Assembly: GCA_964503355.1 (NCBI GenBank) | Contig: CAZCZS010000039.1 | Location: 1-16,043, forward strand | Length of the DNA stretch: 16,043 nt | From: Mesoaciditoga sp964503355 | GTDB taxonomy: Bacteria > Thermotogota > Thermotogae > Mesoaciditogales > Mesoaciditogaceae | Direction of reading: 5' to 3' | Part shown: positions 1 through 7,954 of the stretch, one piece after another | Layout of the letters: the number at the start of each line of letters is the position of its first letter | How positions within the stretch are numbered: the stretch's first letter is position 1 | The notes under the pieces: model-generated | What the model saw: only the letters and a program-made list of their open reading frames with translations | The model's database searches: none | Told to the model about the DNA's origin: nothing | Position numbers and translations under genes: made by a program

Positions 1-1
1 T

Positions 2-1264
2 GAAGATGGTCTACAAGCGTACTCGAAGATATACGAATCTTGTGCGGATGCCCTCATTTCCGATGTCGTGATGCCGGGTCTCAATGGATACCAGCTTTGC
101 AGAATTTTGAAAAAAGATCCGAATTTGAAGGACATGCCCATAATACTCCTTACCGGTTCCGCGGACAGCGTGGATAGGTTTTGGAGCATGTACTCCGGTG
201 CCGACGCGTACATAGAAAAAAGCGCTTCCAACGCTTTGGACAACGTGAAAAAGATCTTGCAAAGGAACTCCTGGAAGAACGAAACAACCCCTCAAGATGC
301 GAAAAACCTTTTTGGAGCGTTATTGGATGAATTGTTGGCCGAAACGACGATTCGTGCTGAGATAAGGGAGCTTTCGAATCACGTTGAAGATATGGATTAC
401 ACCGTCCAAAAGGTGAAAAACCTTTTGAAGAGCATATTCAGCATCGAATCGTTTGCCTTGTTGATAATAAGCGTGAGCGAGATGGTGCTTTATTCTTCTT
501 TCAAAGAAGGAAGAAAATTGGAAAAAGATCTACTTAAGCGTATGAAAAGACCTTACTTTCCAAATTACCATACTTACAAGAATCTGGAAGGCAAAGAAGA
601 CGTAAGGAACATGAATTCCCTCTACAAAGTCATTTCTTTCGATGGAAAGGAAGAAGGAGTTTTGGCGTTGTGGAGAAGCAATGTTTTTTCAAAAAGAGAA
701 GAAAAATTGCTCTCAATAATATGTGAAGAACTTGGCGGAATAATCAAAACTGGCATACAGATAAACGATTACAGAAAGAACGCCTATCTTGACGATCTAA
801 CAGGCATAGCGAACTTCAGGGCCATAGAAGAGTACCTTGGAAAACTATGGAATTTGGAGAAAGATTTTGAACTTGCCATTTTGGATATAGATCATTTTAA
901 GAAGGTTAACGATACTTATGGCCACGAAGTGGGAAACGAGATCTTGATGGGTTTGGGAAAATTGTTGAAAGATTTTTCAAATGCGAAAAACCTTTTCGTT
1001 GGGCGATTTGGTGGAGAAGAATTCATAATGATATCCGAAAATGTGCCGTCTTTGACTTCACTCGTGAATGAATTCAAAGCGATGGTGGAAAAGGCGCGAT
1101 TTTCGAATAGCGTTCCAGAGCTTGGTATAACGATAAGTGCTGGAGTCAGCATACGCGATGATTCAAAAAGCTTTACACAGACGATAGAATCCGCCGACGA
1201 ACTGCTTTATCAAGCCAAAAAAGCGGGAAGAAACAGGGTGATGAGCTATGAAAGTTTCGGATAA
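2..1264 (+). CDS. Response regulator with GGDEF (diguanylate cyclase) output domain, 5'-truncated by the window
   Basis: The reading frame is open from base 2, so the true start lies upstream of the window. The first ~75 visible residues are the rest of a CheY-like receiver. The phosphoacceptor Asp is the GAT at 62-64 in the motif SDVVMPG, followed by the conserved Thr (LLTGS) and Lys (YIEKS). A middle segment, roughly residues 120-255 of the fragment, looks like a GAF-type sensory domain; this is a weak call from its alternating helix/strand pattern. The C-terminal ~165 residues are a GGDEF domain: DDLTGIANF, then LDIDHFKKVNDTYGH with the metal-binding Asp, then the active-site motif RFGGEEF. 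The expected activity is condensing two GTP into c-di-GMP under phosphorylation control. The product-inhibition RxxD site expected just before the signature motif is absent; the aligned bases read AKNL. The gene overlaps the next one by 17 bases, implying translational coupling. Confidence 0.93.
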   Translation, partial: EDGLQAYSKIYESCADALISDVVMPGLNGYQLCRILKKDPNLKDMPIILLTGSADSVDRFWSMYSGADAYIEKSASNALDNVKKILQRNSWKNETTPQDAKNLFGALLDELLAETTIRAEIRELSNHVEDMDYTVQKVKNLLKSIFSIESFALLIISVSEMVLYSSFKEGRKLEKDLLKRMKRPYFPNYHTYKNLEGKEDVRNMNSLYKVISFDGKEEGVLALWRSNVFSKREEKLLSIICEELGGIIKTGIQINDYRKNAYLDDLTGIANFRAIEEYLGKLWNLEKDFELAILDIDHFKKVNDTYGHEVGNEILMGLGKLLKDFSNAKNLFVGRFGGEEFIMISENVPSLTSLVNEFKAMVEKARFSNSVPELGITISAGVSIRDDSKSFTQTIESADELLYQAKKAGRNRVMSYESFG

Positions 1265-3374
1265 AGCTATCGCGATCTTGATATTCGTCGTTTTCAGCGT
1301 GGTAACCTTCGTTCTTTTTACCTTCCTTCCAAAACTTCGGATCGAAGGAACCGAATCAATGGTACCCCCAAACGATCCTGCGTTTATAGCGATGAGAAAG
1401 ATGGAAAAAGCATTCGGTGATGCCGATCAGATAATGATCATAGTGAAAACAGATGACGTGTTCAACAAGAAAAATGCTTTGACTTTGTATAAAGCGATTC
1501 AAAAACTTGAAAAGATCTCAGGGGTGAAAAGCGTTCAATCGATTTTCGATGCGGCGGACGTTAAGTTCAACGTTTTTACTGGTATAAAATACACGTACTA
1601 CTTCAAAAATGGAGTGCCAACGTCCTCGGCAAGGAAGATTTTGAATTCTAAACTTTACGTCGGAAATCTTATAGATCCCTCTGGAAAGGTGACTTCAATT
1701 GTGGTTTATCTTGAAAAGAACGCCACCAACGTGGTGAAAAAGATAGAGAACGTTTTGAAGAAATACATTCCCCCGAAGATGAAATATTACATAACGGGTG
1801 AAGATGTCGTGGATTCTTCCATGAATTCTTCCATATTCATCCTTGGGATATTCTATCCTCCTCTTCTTTTCGGCTTGATGTGGCTTTTGTACTTTTTGCG
1901 AATAGGAAACGTGGTAGGATCGGCGATTCCTCCGCTACTCGCGGCAGTTGCGGCGATGTGGACTTATGGAGTCGCGGCAATGTTGAATATACCTCTTAAC
2001 ATGTTGACGGCGACTGTTGGCATTTTTATCATAGTGGTTAGTTCCTCGTATGGCTTACACTTTCTCGATAGATACATGTTCAACAGATCAAAAATGACGC
2101 ATCGAGACGCCGTTTTGAAAACGTTAAAAGAAGAAACGGTTCCCATAATCATGTCAGCTCTCACAACCGTTGTTGGATTTGTAACGTTCATCTTCACGGG
2201 AATAGGAGCCTTTAAAACGTTTGGAATGCTCGTTTCAATTGGAATAGGAATAAGCGCGTTGTTCGCCATAATACTCATACCAGCCATCACGAAGTTCTTT
2301 GATATCCACAAAAGGGTGCTTCCCACGCTCAAATTCAAGATGGTGTCCTCTTCAAAATTCAACAAATACGCCATCATTGCAACGCTGATTTTTTTGGCGC
2401 TCTCCCCCGTTTTCATGATGAGGATAAACGTCAATTCAGATGAATTTGGATATTTTAAATACACTTCTCAAGTGAGAAGCTCAGCTCGTATGGCCAAAAA
2501 GTATTTTGGATGGGTGTTGCCATTTTACGTGATGGTGGAAAAGGATCGACCATTTACGGAAAAAGATTCCCAGAATTTGGAAAAATTCATCTCTGAAATT
2601 GAAAGCATTCCAGGGGTTTCATCGGTCAATTCGGCTTTGGATATATCAAGAGCTTTTAACGTGCCTTTGCCCATTCTGCAGGTGCTTGCAAAGAATCCTT
2701 CCTACTCTTCTTATTTTTCAGAATGGTTTCATGATAATACGACTAGACTTCTTGTAAAAACTCCCTTGACAGATACCAACAGCGCTCAAAAGATAGCGAA
2801 CGCCATAAGAAAACTCGAAAAAGCCTTTCCTCAATATAAAATAGAGGTGACTTCTCCTTTACTCACGTCCGCCGCGATGAATTCGTCGGTTATGAGCAAT
2901 CAAATTTCAACTATAGTAATGGCTTTCATTTTCATACTCATATTGCTCATCGTAACTTTCAAGGGGTTTATTCCTCCGATGATAGCTTCCATTCCCATAG
3001 TTTTAACCGTGATATTCAATTTCGCGTTTATGGGGATTTTGGGAATAAATCTTGAAATTTCAACGGCGATAGTTTCAAGCGTGCTCATGGGATTGGTGAT
3101 AGATTACTCGATTCATACGATAAGCAGGTATCGAATGACGAAAAACGTGGAAGAAGTTGTGAATGAAGTGGGTCCCGTTATAGTCGTTAGCGCTTTGGGT
3201 TTGATGGCAGGTTTTGGAACTTTGCTTTTTTCGCCTTTGCGTTTGTACATGCAACTTGGTGGACTTTTGTCAGTCGGAATAGCCACAGGAGCCTTCTTAA
3301 CGATCGTTTTCGTGGGTGAGCTTTTGAAAAGATATGACAGGCGAATAAGGGAAAAAAATAACAGAGATCACTGA
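1248..3374 (+). CDS. RND superfamily (MMPL / HAE3-like) membrane transporter
   Basis: This is a 708-residue protein with the duplicated RND layout: TM1 at about 7-27, a large extracytoplasmic loop to about 195, and a TM2-TM6 block at about 196-350. TM7 is at about 373-391, followed by a second loop to about 550 and a TM8-TM12 block at about 551-690. The second half carries the family motif VIDYSIHTISRY, with Asp619 as the likely proton-relay residue. The equivalent place in the first half reads SSSYGLHFLDRY and has no Asp. The protein is much shorter than AcrB-type pumps (~1000 aa) and matches the length of MMPL/HAE3 exporters, which move lipids, hopanoid-like molecules or other hydrophobic substrates; the substrate here is unknown. 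The start ATG lies inside the end of the GGDEF gene, with GGGTGATG just upstream as ribosome binding site. No outer-membrane channel or membrane-fusion partner is next to it. Confidence 0.88.
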   Translation: MKVSDKAIAILIFVVFSVVTFVLFTFLPKLRIEGTESMVPPNDPAFIAMRKMEKAFGDADQIMIIVKTDDVFNKKNALTLYKAIQKLEKISGVKSVQSIFDAADVKFNVFTGIKYTYYFKNGVPTSSARKILNSKLYVGNLIDPSGKVTSIVVYLEKNATNVVKKIENVLKKYIPPKMKYYITGEDVVDSSMNSSIFILGIFYPPLLFGLMWLLYFLRIGNVVGSAIPPLLAAVAAMWTYGVAAMLNIPLNMLTATVGIFIIVVSSSYGLHFLDRYMFNRSKMTHRDAVLKTLKEETVPIIMSALTTVVGFVTFIFTGIGAFKTFGMLVSIGIGISALFAIILIPAITKFFDIHKRVLPTLKFKMVSSSKFNKYAIIATLIFLALSPVFMMRINVNSDEFGYFKYTSQVRSSARMAKKYFGWVLPFYVMVEKDRPFTEKDSQNLEKFISEIESIPGVSSVNSALDISRAFNVPLPILQVLAKNPSYSSYFSEWFHDNTTRLLVKTPLTDTNSAQKIANAIRKLEKAFPQYKIEVTSPLLTSAAMNSSVMSNQISTIVMAFIFILILLIVTFKGFIPPMIASIPIVLTVIFNFAFMGILGINLEISTAIVSSVLMGLVIDYSIHTISRYRMTKNVEEVVNEVGPVIVVSALGLMAGFGTLLFSPLRLYMQLGGLLSVGIATGAFLTIVFVGELLKRYDRRIREKNNRDH

Positions 3375-3443
3375 GCTGAGTTTGTAAATCAACTTTAAGG
3401 TTCATTGACTTGTAAAGTTAATACACAATGTGAGTTGAATAAA
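3375..3443. other. Short convergent intergenic stretch
   Basis: The bases between the RND stop codon and the shared terminator contain a 7-bp inverted repeat, AACTTTA at 3391-3397 and TAAAGTT at 3413-3419, with a 15-base loop. It may fold at the 3' end of the transporter mRNA. I see no gene or credible promoter here. Confidence 0.35.
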
Positions 3444-3464
3444 AAAGCCCCCAAAGGGGGCTTT
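3444..3464. terminator. Bidirectional intrinsic terminator between the RND gene and rbsB
   Basis: The perfect stem GCCCCC (3447-3452) and GGGGGC (3456-3461) has an AAA loop and is extended by three A-T pairs on each side. On the minus strand the stem is followed by a run of six T (complement of 3441-3446), so it is a strong terminator for the ribose operon. In the plus direction the T run is shorter (CTTTACACATTTT) but should still serve the transporter gene. Confidence 0.9.
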
Positions 3465-3482
3465 ACACATTTTGATGTTTTT

Positions 3483-4391
3483 TCAGTGAGAAGCGGAAAT
3501 CCATTGATTTACGTTGCTTTTCGTAAGTGGGAAAAGTGGCATTGCAAGATGTGAAGGTTCAAATTTCAATCCTTGTGTAACGAAATACGCTGCCGATACA
3601 CCCAACGCTCCCATTTTGTAAGGTTGTTGAGCGACGTCAAGAGCTTCATCACCATCTTTGACTGCTTGAACACCTTGAGGTATTCCGTCAAAGCCAACCA
3701 CTATGATACCTTTACGGCCAGCTGATTTTATGGCTCTTATAGCACCTAAAGCCATTGAGTCATTTTCTGCGAATATCGCATCTATTTGTGGATGGGCGAC
3801 GAGTATGGATTCCGTAACAGTTAAACCTTGTGCCATGTCGAAGTTCGCGGTTTGATCGGCAACGATCTTTATTCCTGGATATTTGGAAATAACTTCCATG
3901 AATCCTTTGGTTCTCTCACGTGTTGCGGATGCTCCAGGTATTCCTCTCAAGAGCACAACGTTCCCTTTTCCGTTGAGAGCTTTGACTATGTATTCGGCGG
4001 CCATTCTTCCACCAGCAACGTTATCTGAAGCTATGAACATGGCGACTTTTCCCCCGTTCACAGATCTATCGAGGGTTATGACGGGGATACCAGCTTTGTT
4101 TGCGTCTTTTACGGCTGGGACGAGTGCATCAGCATCTGTTGGATTCAGAATGATCGCATCGACCTTTCTTTGGATTAGATCCTCAACTTGGCTGTACTGG
4201 GTGTTGTTGCTGTTCTGAGCGTTTAAAACGATAAGCTCGATTCCAAGTGTTTGTGCCTCAGCCTTAGCACCATTTGTGAATGAAACGAAGAAAGGATTGT
4301 TAAGTGTTGAAACGCAGAATCCAACGGTCAAAGCGAGAGAAAAAACGCTCAAGACCGCTAACAACGCCACCAATACGAAATACTTTCTCAT
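3483..4391 (-). CDS. rbsB: D-ribose ABC transporter, periplasmic substrate-binding protein
   Basis: The 302-residue protein captures ribose outside the membrane and delivers it to RbsC/RbsA. It begins with a signal peptide (MRKYFVLVALLAV..., cleavage near residue 20) without a lipobox Cys, so it is probably soluble. The mature part follows E. coli RbsB closely. Recognisable ribose contacts are Asn32 and Phe34/Phe35 (STLNNPFF), Asn83 (LNPTD), Asp108-Arg109 (TLDR), the Arg pair in ATRER, Phe184 (ANFD), Asn210 (AEND), Asp235 (GFDG) and Gln255 (AQQP). The full binding set appears intact. The ATG at 4391 is chosen because GGGAGGTG lies 9 bases upstream and the signal peptide begins there; a longer in-frame start at 4475 would add a non-signal leader overlapping rbsC. 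It is the last gene of the operon. Confidence 0.95.
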   Translation of the reverse strand: MRKYFVLVALLAVLSVFSLALTVGFCVSTLNNPFFVSFTNGAKAEAQTLGIELIVLNAQNSNNTQYSQVEDLIQRKVDAIILNPTDADALVPAVKDANKAGIPVITLDRSVNGGKVAMFIASDNVAGGRMAAEYIVKALNGKGNVVLLRGIPGASATRERTKGFMEVISKYPGIKIVADQTANFDMAQGLTVTESILVAHPQIDAIFAENDSMALGAIRAIKSAGRKGIIVVGFDGIPQGVQAVKDGDEALDVAQQPYKMGALGVSAAYFVTQGLKFEPSHLAMPLFPLTKSNVNQWISASH

Positions 4392-4416
4392 CTTTACAAC
4401 ACCTCCCAAAGATTTT

Positions 4417-4435
4417 AAAGGGGAATTTCCCCTTT
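4417..4435 (-). promoter_or_regulatory. Stem-loop between rbsC and rbsB
   Basis: The inverted repeat AAAGGGG (4417-4423) and CCCCTTT (4429-4435) with a 5-base loop lies in the 58-base gap between rbsC and rbsB, just before the rbsB ribosome binding site. The T tract after it on the minus strand is short and broken (TTTAAAATC). I infer mRNA stabilisation or partial termination that sets the binding-protein to membrane-component ratio, rather than full termination. Confidence 0.55.
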
Positions 4436-4449
4436 TTATCAAATTCAGA

Positions 4450-5397
4450 TCATTCGTTCCAATACTTCTTTCCAAAACTGGTAAGCATTACGGCTAACAA
4501 GATGACTATTCCTTTTACCACTTCCTGATAATAAGGAGAGATATTCATAATGGTCATTCCGTTGTTTAAAATTCCTATTATGTAGGCGCCTACCAAAGTT
4601 CCAACTATCCATCCTTCACCGCCAAAAAGGCTCGTTCCTCCCAAAACCACGGCCGCTATTGAATCCAATTCATAACCGCGACCTGCCGTGGGTTCTGCCG
4701 TACCAAGCCTAGAAGCCAGGATGATACCAGCTAAAGCCGCTAAAAATCCACTTATCGTGTAAACGCTTATAAGAACACTGTTTATCTTTATACCAGCGGC
4801 TCGAGACGCGCGAATGTTGCCTCCCACTGCGTAAACATGTCGTCCATATCTTGTAAGTGCGAGAATTATCCAGGCTATGACGAAAACTATCGTCATTACT
4901 ATAACGGGAAATGGTATTCCAGTAAGATAACCCTGTCCGAAGTACATAAAAGAATGTGGAAGATTCCAAATTGGTTGTCCGTTCGTGTATATCAACGTAA
5001 TTCCCGCTATCGCGGACATGGTAGCCAACGTTGTTATAAAGGCTGGTACTTTTGCCAGTGAAACTATTATGCCGTTAACGGCTCCCAAACCCGCTCCCAC
5101 TCCCAAACCGGCAAGGAGTCCTATGAATATGTTTCCAGTTGCCACTATCGTCCCTGCCGTTATTGCCCCGGATAATCCGACCATAGACCCGACAGATAAA
5201 TCAATGCCAGCCGTTAGTATCACGAACATTTGACCTATGGCAAGGAGCGCATTTATGGAAGATTGTTTTGATATGAGCATGAAATTGGAAAAAGTGAAGA
5301 AATATTTAGGTGATTCGAAAGCGAAAAACGCTATTATACCGAATAGTCCTAAAATTACGCCATACCTTCTGATGAAAGTGGAGTTCATTTTTTTCAT
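4450..5397 (-). CDS. rbsC: D-ribose ABC transporter, permease
   Basis: The 315-residue, almost wholly hydrophobic inner-membrane protein is the size of E. coli RbsC (321 aa). It has the BPD_transp_2 family hallmarks: the TAGIDLSVGSMVGLSG segment at about 63-76, and the cytoplasmic coupling loop VGGNIRASRAAGI at about 191-203 that docks on the ATPase. It forms the translocation path for ribose. The start at 5397 is supported by GGAGAG five bases upstream; a second ATG three codons later is too far from that site. The start is one base past the rbsA stop, so translation is probably coupled. The main alternative is a closely related importer for another pentose or hexose, but the near-complete ribose site in the adjacent binding protein argues for ribose. 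Confidence 0.94.
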   Translation of the reverse strand: MKKMNSTFIRRYGVILGLFGIIAFFAFESPKYFFTFSNFMLISKQSSINALLAIGQMFVILTAGIDLSVGSMVGLSGAITAGTIVATGNIFIGLLAGLGVGAGLGAVNGIIVSLAKVPAFITTLATMSAIAGITLIYTNGQPIWNLPHSFMYFGQGYLTGIPFPVIVMTIVFVIAWIILALTRYGRHVYAVGGNIRASRAAGIKINSVLISVYTISGFLAALAGIILASRLGTAEPTAGRGYELDSIAAVVLGGTSLFGGEGWIVGTLVGAYIIGILNNGMTIMNISPYYQEVVKGIVILLAVMLTSFGKKYWNE

Positions 5398-5398
5398 C

Positions 5399-6901
5399 TT
5401 AACTCTCCTTTCCCCTAACGGCCAACGCCAATATCTTTTCCTGAGTAGCCTCTTGCGGACTTAGTTCTCCTGTGATGCGGCCTTCACTCATCACCAAGAT
5501 CCTGTCACTCAGGTTTATGATTTCCTCCATTTCGGAGGAAATTACGATTATCGAAACACCTTTACGAGCTTGATCGTATATGAATTTGTAGATTTCGTAT
5601 TTGGAACCCACGTCTATGCCTCTGGTGGGCTCATCCAAAATGAGAATTTTTGGAGAACGAGCTAGCCATTTTCCCAAGACGACTTTTTGTTGATTGCCAC
5701 CACTGAGATTTTCAACTCGTTGATTTATGCTCGTGATTTTTGTGTTCAAATATTCGACAGTTGCCATGACGGACTTTCTTTCTTCACGCTTTTTTATAAA
5801 ACCAAATTTAGACAGGAAATCGAGATTTGGTAAAGAATGATTTTCTTTTACATCTCTTTGAAGAACTAATCCAAGTGTATGCCTATCTTCCGGTACCAGA
5901 AATATTCGATGTGCTATCGCATCGCTTGGATCTTCTATTTTTATCTTCGTTCCGTTTAAATACATGTTTCCATTCATTTCTCTTAACCCAAATAAAGCTT
6001 CTCCCAACTGAGAGCTTCCACATCCAACAAGCCCCGCTATTCCCAATATTTCACCTTTTCTAAGTTCGAAACTCACATTTCTAAAAAAAGGTTCTGATGT
6101 CACATTTTCAACCTTTAAAATCTCTTTTCCGATTTCATGTTCTATCTTTGGCGGAAATCTGTTTTTCATACTTCTTCCCACCATCATTCGTACTATTTCT
6201 TCCATGCTAACACTCGAGATGTTTTCAGTTGCTATGAGTTCACCGTTTCTTAAAACGCTTACCCTATCGGCTATTTCAAATATCTCTTCGAGCCTGTGAG
6301 AAATGAAAAGTATCGTGACACCGTTTTCTTTTAATCGTTTGAGAATGACGAATAGGGTATGAGTTTCTTTGAGTGTAAGAGCCGCTGTGGGCTCATCCAT
6401 TATCAAGATCTGAGAGTTAAATGAAAGGGCTTTGGCGATTTCAACAAGTTGTTTATCTGCCACGCTGAGATCTCTTATCTTGCTCTGGGGATCTATATGG
6501 GAAGCTCCCAATTTTTCAAGTACTTCTCTTGAATTTTTGATCATCTTAGAACGGTTTACGATTTTGAAGAATGCGGTCTTTTTGGTGGGTTCTCTGCCAA
6601 GAAAGATGTTTTCATAAACGGTTAATTGAGGAACGAGACTGAACTCTTGATGAATTAGTGAAATGCCGTTTCGTATGGCATCCAATGGTAATGAAAAGCT
6701 TTTCTCTTTTCCGTTAACGAAGATCTTTCCTTGGCTTGGTTCGTATTCACCGGCTATGATCTTCATAAGAGTGGATTTCCCAGCCCCGTTTTCACCGACT
6801 ATAGCGTGAATTTCTCCCTTTTCGATCTTGAGATTTATATCTCTTAGGACTTCCACTCCAGCGAAAGATTTATGTATTCCCTTAACTTCAAGTATTGACA
6901 T
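5399..6901 (-). CDS. rbsA: D-ribose ABC transporter, tandem-domain ATPase
   Basis: The 500-residue protein has two fused nucleotide-binding domains, as in E. coli RbsA (501 aa), and powers ribose import at the cytoplasmic face of RbsC. Domain 1 has Walker A GENGAGKST (36-44), a diverged signature LSVADKQ (145-151), Walker B ILIMDEP (165-171) and the switch His202. Domain 2 has a degenerate Walker A (GLVGCGSSQ, 290-298, no Lys), a canonical signature LSGGNQQ (399-405) and Walker B ILILDEP (419-425). This one-active, one-degenerate arrangement is normal for the CUT2 sugar-importer ATPases. The ATG at 6901 lies inside the last codons of the repressor gene (14-base overlap), with GGGAGGA as ribosome binding site. 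The repressor and importer are therefore translated from one message. Confidence 0.95.
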   Translation of the reverse strand: MSILEVKGIHKSFAGVEVLRDINLKIEKGEIHAIVGENGAGKSTLMKIIAGEYEPSQGKIFVNGKEKSFSLPLDAIRNGISLIHQEFSLVPQLTVYENIFLGREPTKKTAFFKIVNRSKMIKNSREVLEKLGASHIDPQSKIRDLSVADKQLVEIAKALSFNSQILIMDEPTAALTLKETHTLFVILKRLKENGVTILFISHRLEEIFEIADRVSVLRNGELIATENISSVSMEEIVRMMVGRSMKNRFPPKIEHEIGKEILKVENVTSEPFFRNVSFELRKGEILGIAGLVGCGSSQLGEALFGLREMNGNMYLNGTKIKIEDPSDAIAHRIFLVPEDRHTLGLVLQRDVKENHSLPNLDFLSKFGFIKKREERKSVMATVEYLNTKITSINQRVENLSGGNQQKVVLGKWLARSPKILILDEPTRGIDVGSKYEIYKFIYDQARKGVSIIVISSEMEEIINLSDRILVMSEGRITGELSPQEATQEKILALAVRGKES

Positions 6902-7895
6902 TTTTGATCCTCCCAGGAACGCTTGTTTCTCTCACTATTAAGCGTGGTTCCAATTTTATGTGTTTGGGTTCGGATTTTTTCTTTTCGATTTCATCTATGA
7001 TGAGATGAGCCGCCACTTCTCCGAGCTCGTAAGTGGGTTGATGAACCGTCGTGAGTTTTGGAGAATGATAAGCGGAGAACGATATGTCGTCATAGCCTAC
7101 GACGGACACATCATCTGGGATTTTGATTCCTCGCTTTTCCAAGACCTCTATAGCGCCAAACGCTATTAAATCGTTACCACAAACTATGGCATCGAAGTCT
7201 ATGCGCTTTTCAAGGAGCTCTTTAGTCATGTTTGCGCCGCTTTTTTGAGAATAATTTCCAAAGATCATCCTTGTTCTAAGATTCGGTGTTCCTTTAAAAT
7301 AGTCGATAAAAGCTTCCAATCTTTCTTTTGCTCCAGATGTCACCGCTTTTGATCCAAGAAAAACGACATTTTTTCGACCGATTTTTTCAAGGTGTTTCAA
7401 AGCGAGATTCATCCCTTTCCTGTGATCCACGACCACGTAGGATAACTCCGTATTTTCCACGTACCTGTCCAATAAAACCACAGGGGTGGAAGATTTTTTG
7501 TTTAGAAAAGAGATATTCATTGAAGAAGTTACCAACAGCAATCCATCTATCTTTTTTTCAAGCAAAAGAAAATACTGAATTTTTTCCAATTCTGGATCTT
7601 CATCCGTGTTACACAAGAATATCGCATATCCATTCTTATTGGCCACGTCTTGAACACCACGTACCATCGCAGGGAAAAATGGATTTTCGATATCTGGGAT
7701 TATCAATCCCAACGTTCTTGTTGGAAATCCTTTTAATCCGCGCGCCAAGGGATTGGAACGGTAATTTAATTCGTTAATTGCCCTTATCACCCTTTCTCTC
7801 AGCTCTTGCCTAACATTTGCGGTTCCATTTATGACCCTTGAAACTGTGGAAATGGAAACTTTTGCCCTTTTCGCAACATCTTTTATGTTTGCCAT
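6888..7895 (-). CDS. LacI-family transcriptional repressor of the ribose operon (RbsR-like)
   Basis: The 335-residue protein starts with a LacI-type DNA-binding domain (IKDVAKRAKVSISTVSRVING, about residues 4-24). A hinge helix containing NPLARGLKG follows at about 48-56. The rest is a periplasmic-binding-protein-like effector domain, with motifs such as GLIIPDIENPFF and VSVVGYDDISFSAYHSP. By position, as first gene of the ribose importer operon, it most likely senses ribose or a derivative and represses its own operon; the ligand is inferred from context. Start ATG 7895 has GGAGG five bases upstream. A perfect LacI-type palindrome lies immediately upstream, at the predicted transcription start, which implies autoregulation. 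Confidence 0.92.
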   Translation of the reverse strand: MANIKDVAKRAKVSISTVSRVINGTANVRQELRERVIRAINELNYRSNPLARGLKGFPTRTLGLIIPDIENPFFPAMVRGVQDVANKNGYAIFLCNTDEDPELEKIQYFLLLEKKIDGLLLVTSSMNISFLNKKSSTPVVLLDRYVENTELSYVVVDHRKGMNLALKHLEKIGRKNVVFLGSKAVTSGAKERLEAFIDYFKGTPNLRTRMIFGNYSQKSGANMTKELLEKRIDFDAIVCGNDLIAFGAIEVLEKRGIKIPDDVSVVGYDDISFSAYHSPKLTTVHQPTYELGEVAAHLIIDEIEKKKSEPKHIKLEPRLIVRETSVPGRIKNVNT

Positions 7896-7907
7896 TTATT
7901 CCTCCAA

Positions 7908-7919
7908 GAAAACGTTTTC
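7908..7919. promoter_or_regulatory. LacI-family operator (12-bp palindrome) at the ribose operon start
   Basis: GAAAACGTTTTC is a perfect 12-bp dyad centred on CG, the form typical of LacI/GalR-family operators. It covers roughly +1 to +12 of the predicted transcript. A bound repressor there would block initiation or early elongation of the repressor-rbsACB operon. The assignment of the adjacent repressor to this site is inference. Confidence 0.75.
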
Positions 7920-7925
7920 AAAACA

Positions 7926-7954
7926 ATATTAGTCCTTTCTTTGCTTAAAGTCAA
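7926..7954 (-). promoter_or_regulatory. Sigma-70-type promoter of the ribose operon
   Basis: Reading the minus strand, a -35 box TTGACT (7949-7954) is followed by a 17-base spacer and the -10 box TAATAT (7926-7931). The predicted start is near 7919, giving a leader of about 24 bases before the repressor ATG. The -35 box and spacing are near-ideal, while the -10 box matches consensus at four of six bases. Confidence 0.7.

Noticed and set aside
3406..3435. TTGACT followed by AT-rich sequence as a plus-strand promoter
   Set aside because: No -10 box occurs at 16-18 bases, and it would fire straight into the convergent terminator and the opposite-strand ribose operon.
4392..4475. Longer rbsB start at 4475
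   Set aside because: It would overlap the rbsC end and place a non-signal leader before an obvious signal peptide. The ATG at 4391 has a strong GGGAGGTG.
3883..5464. Plus-strand open frames opposite rbsB and rbsC
   Set aside because: They are mirror frames of well-recognised minus-strand genes and have no ribosome binding sites or family features.
5399..6901. Degenerate second Walker A in RbsA as a sign of gene decay
   Set aside because: A lysine-less second Walker A is normal for RbsA-type tandem ATPases, and the rest of the gene is intact.
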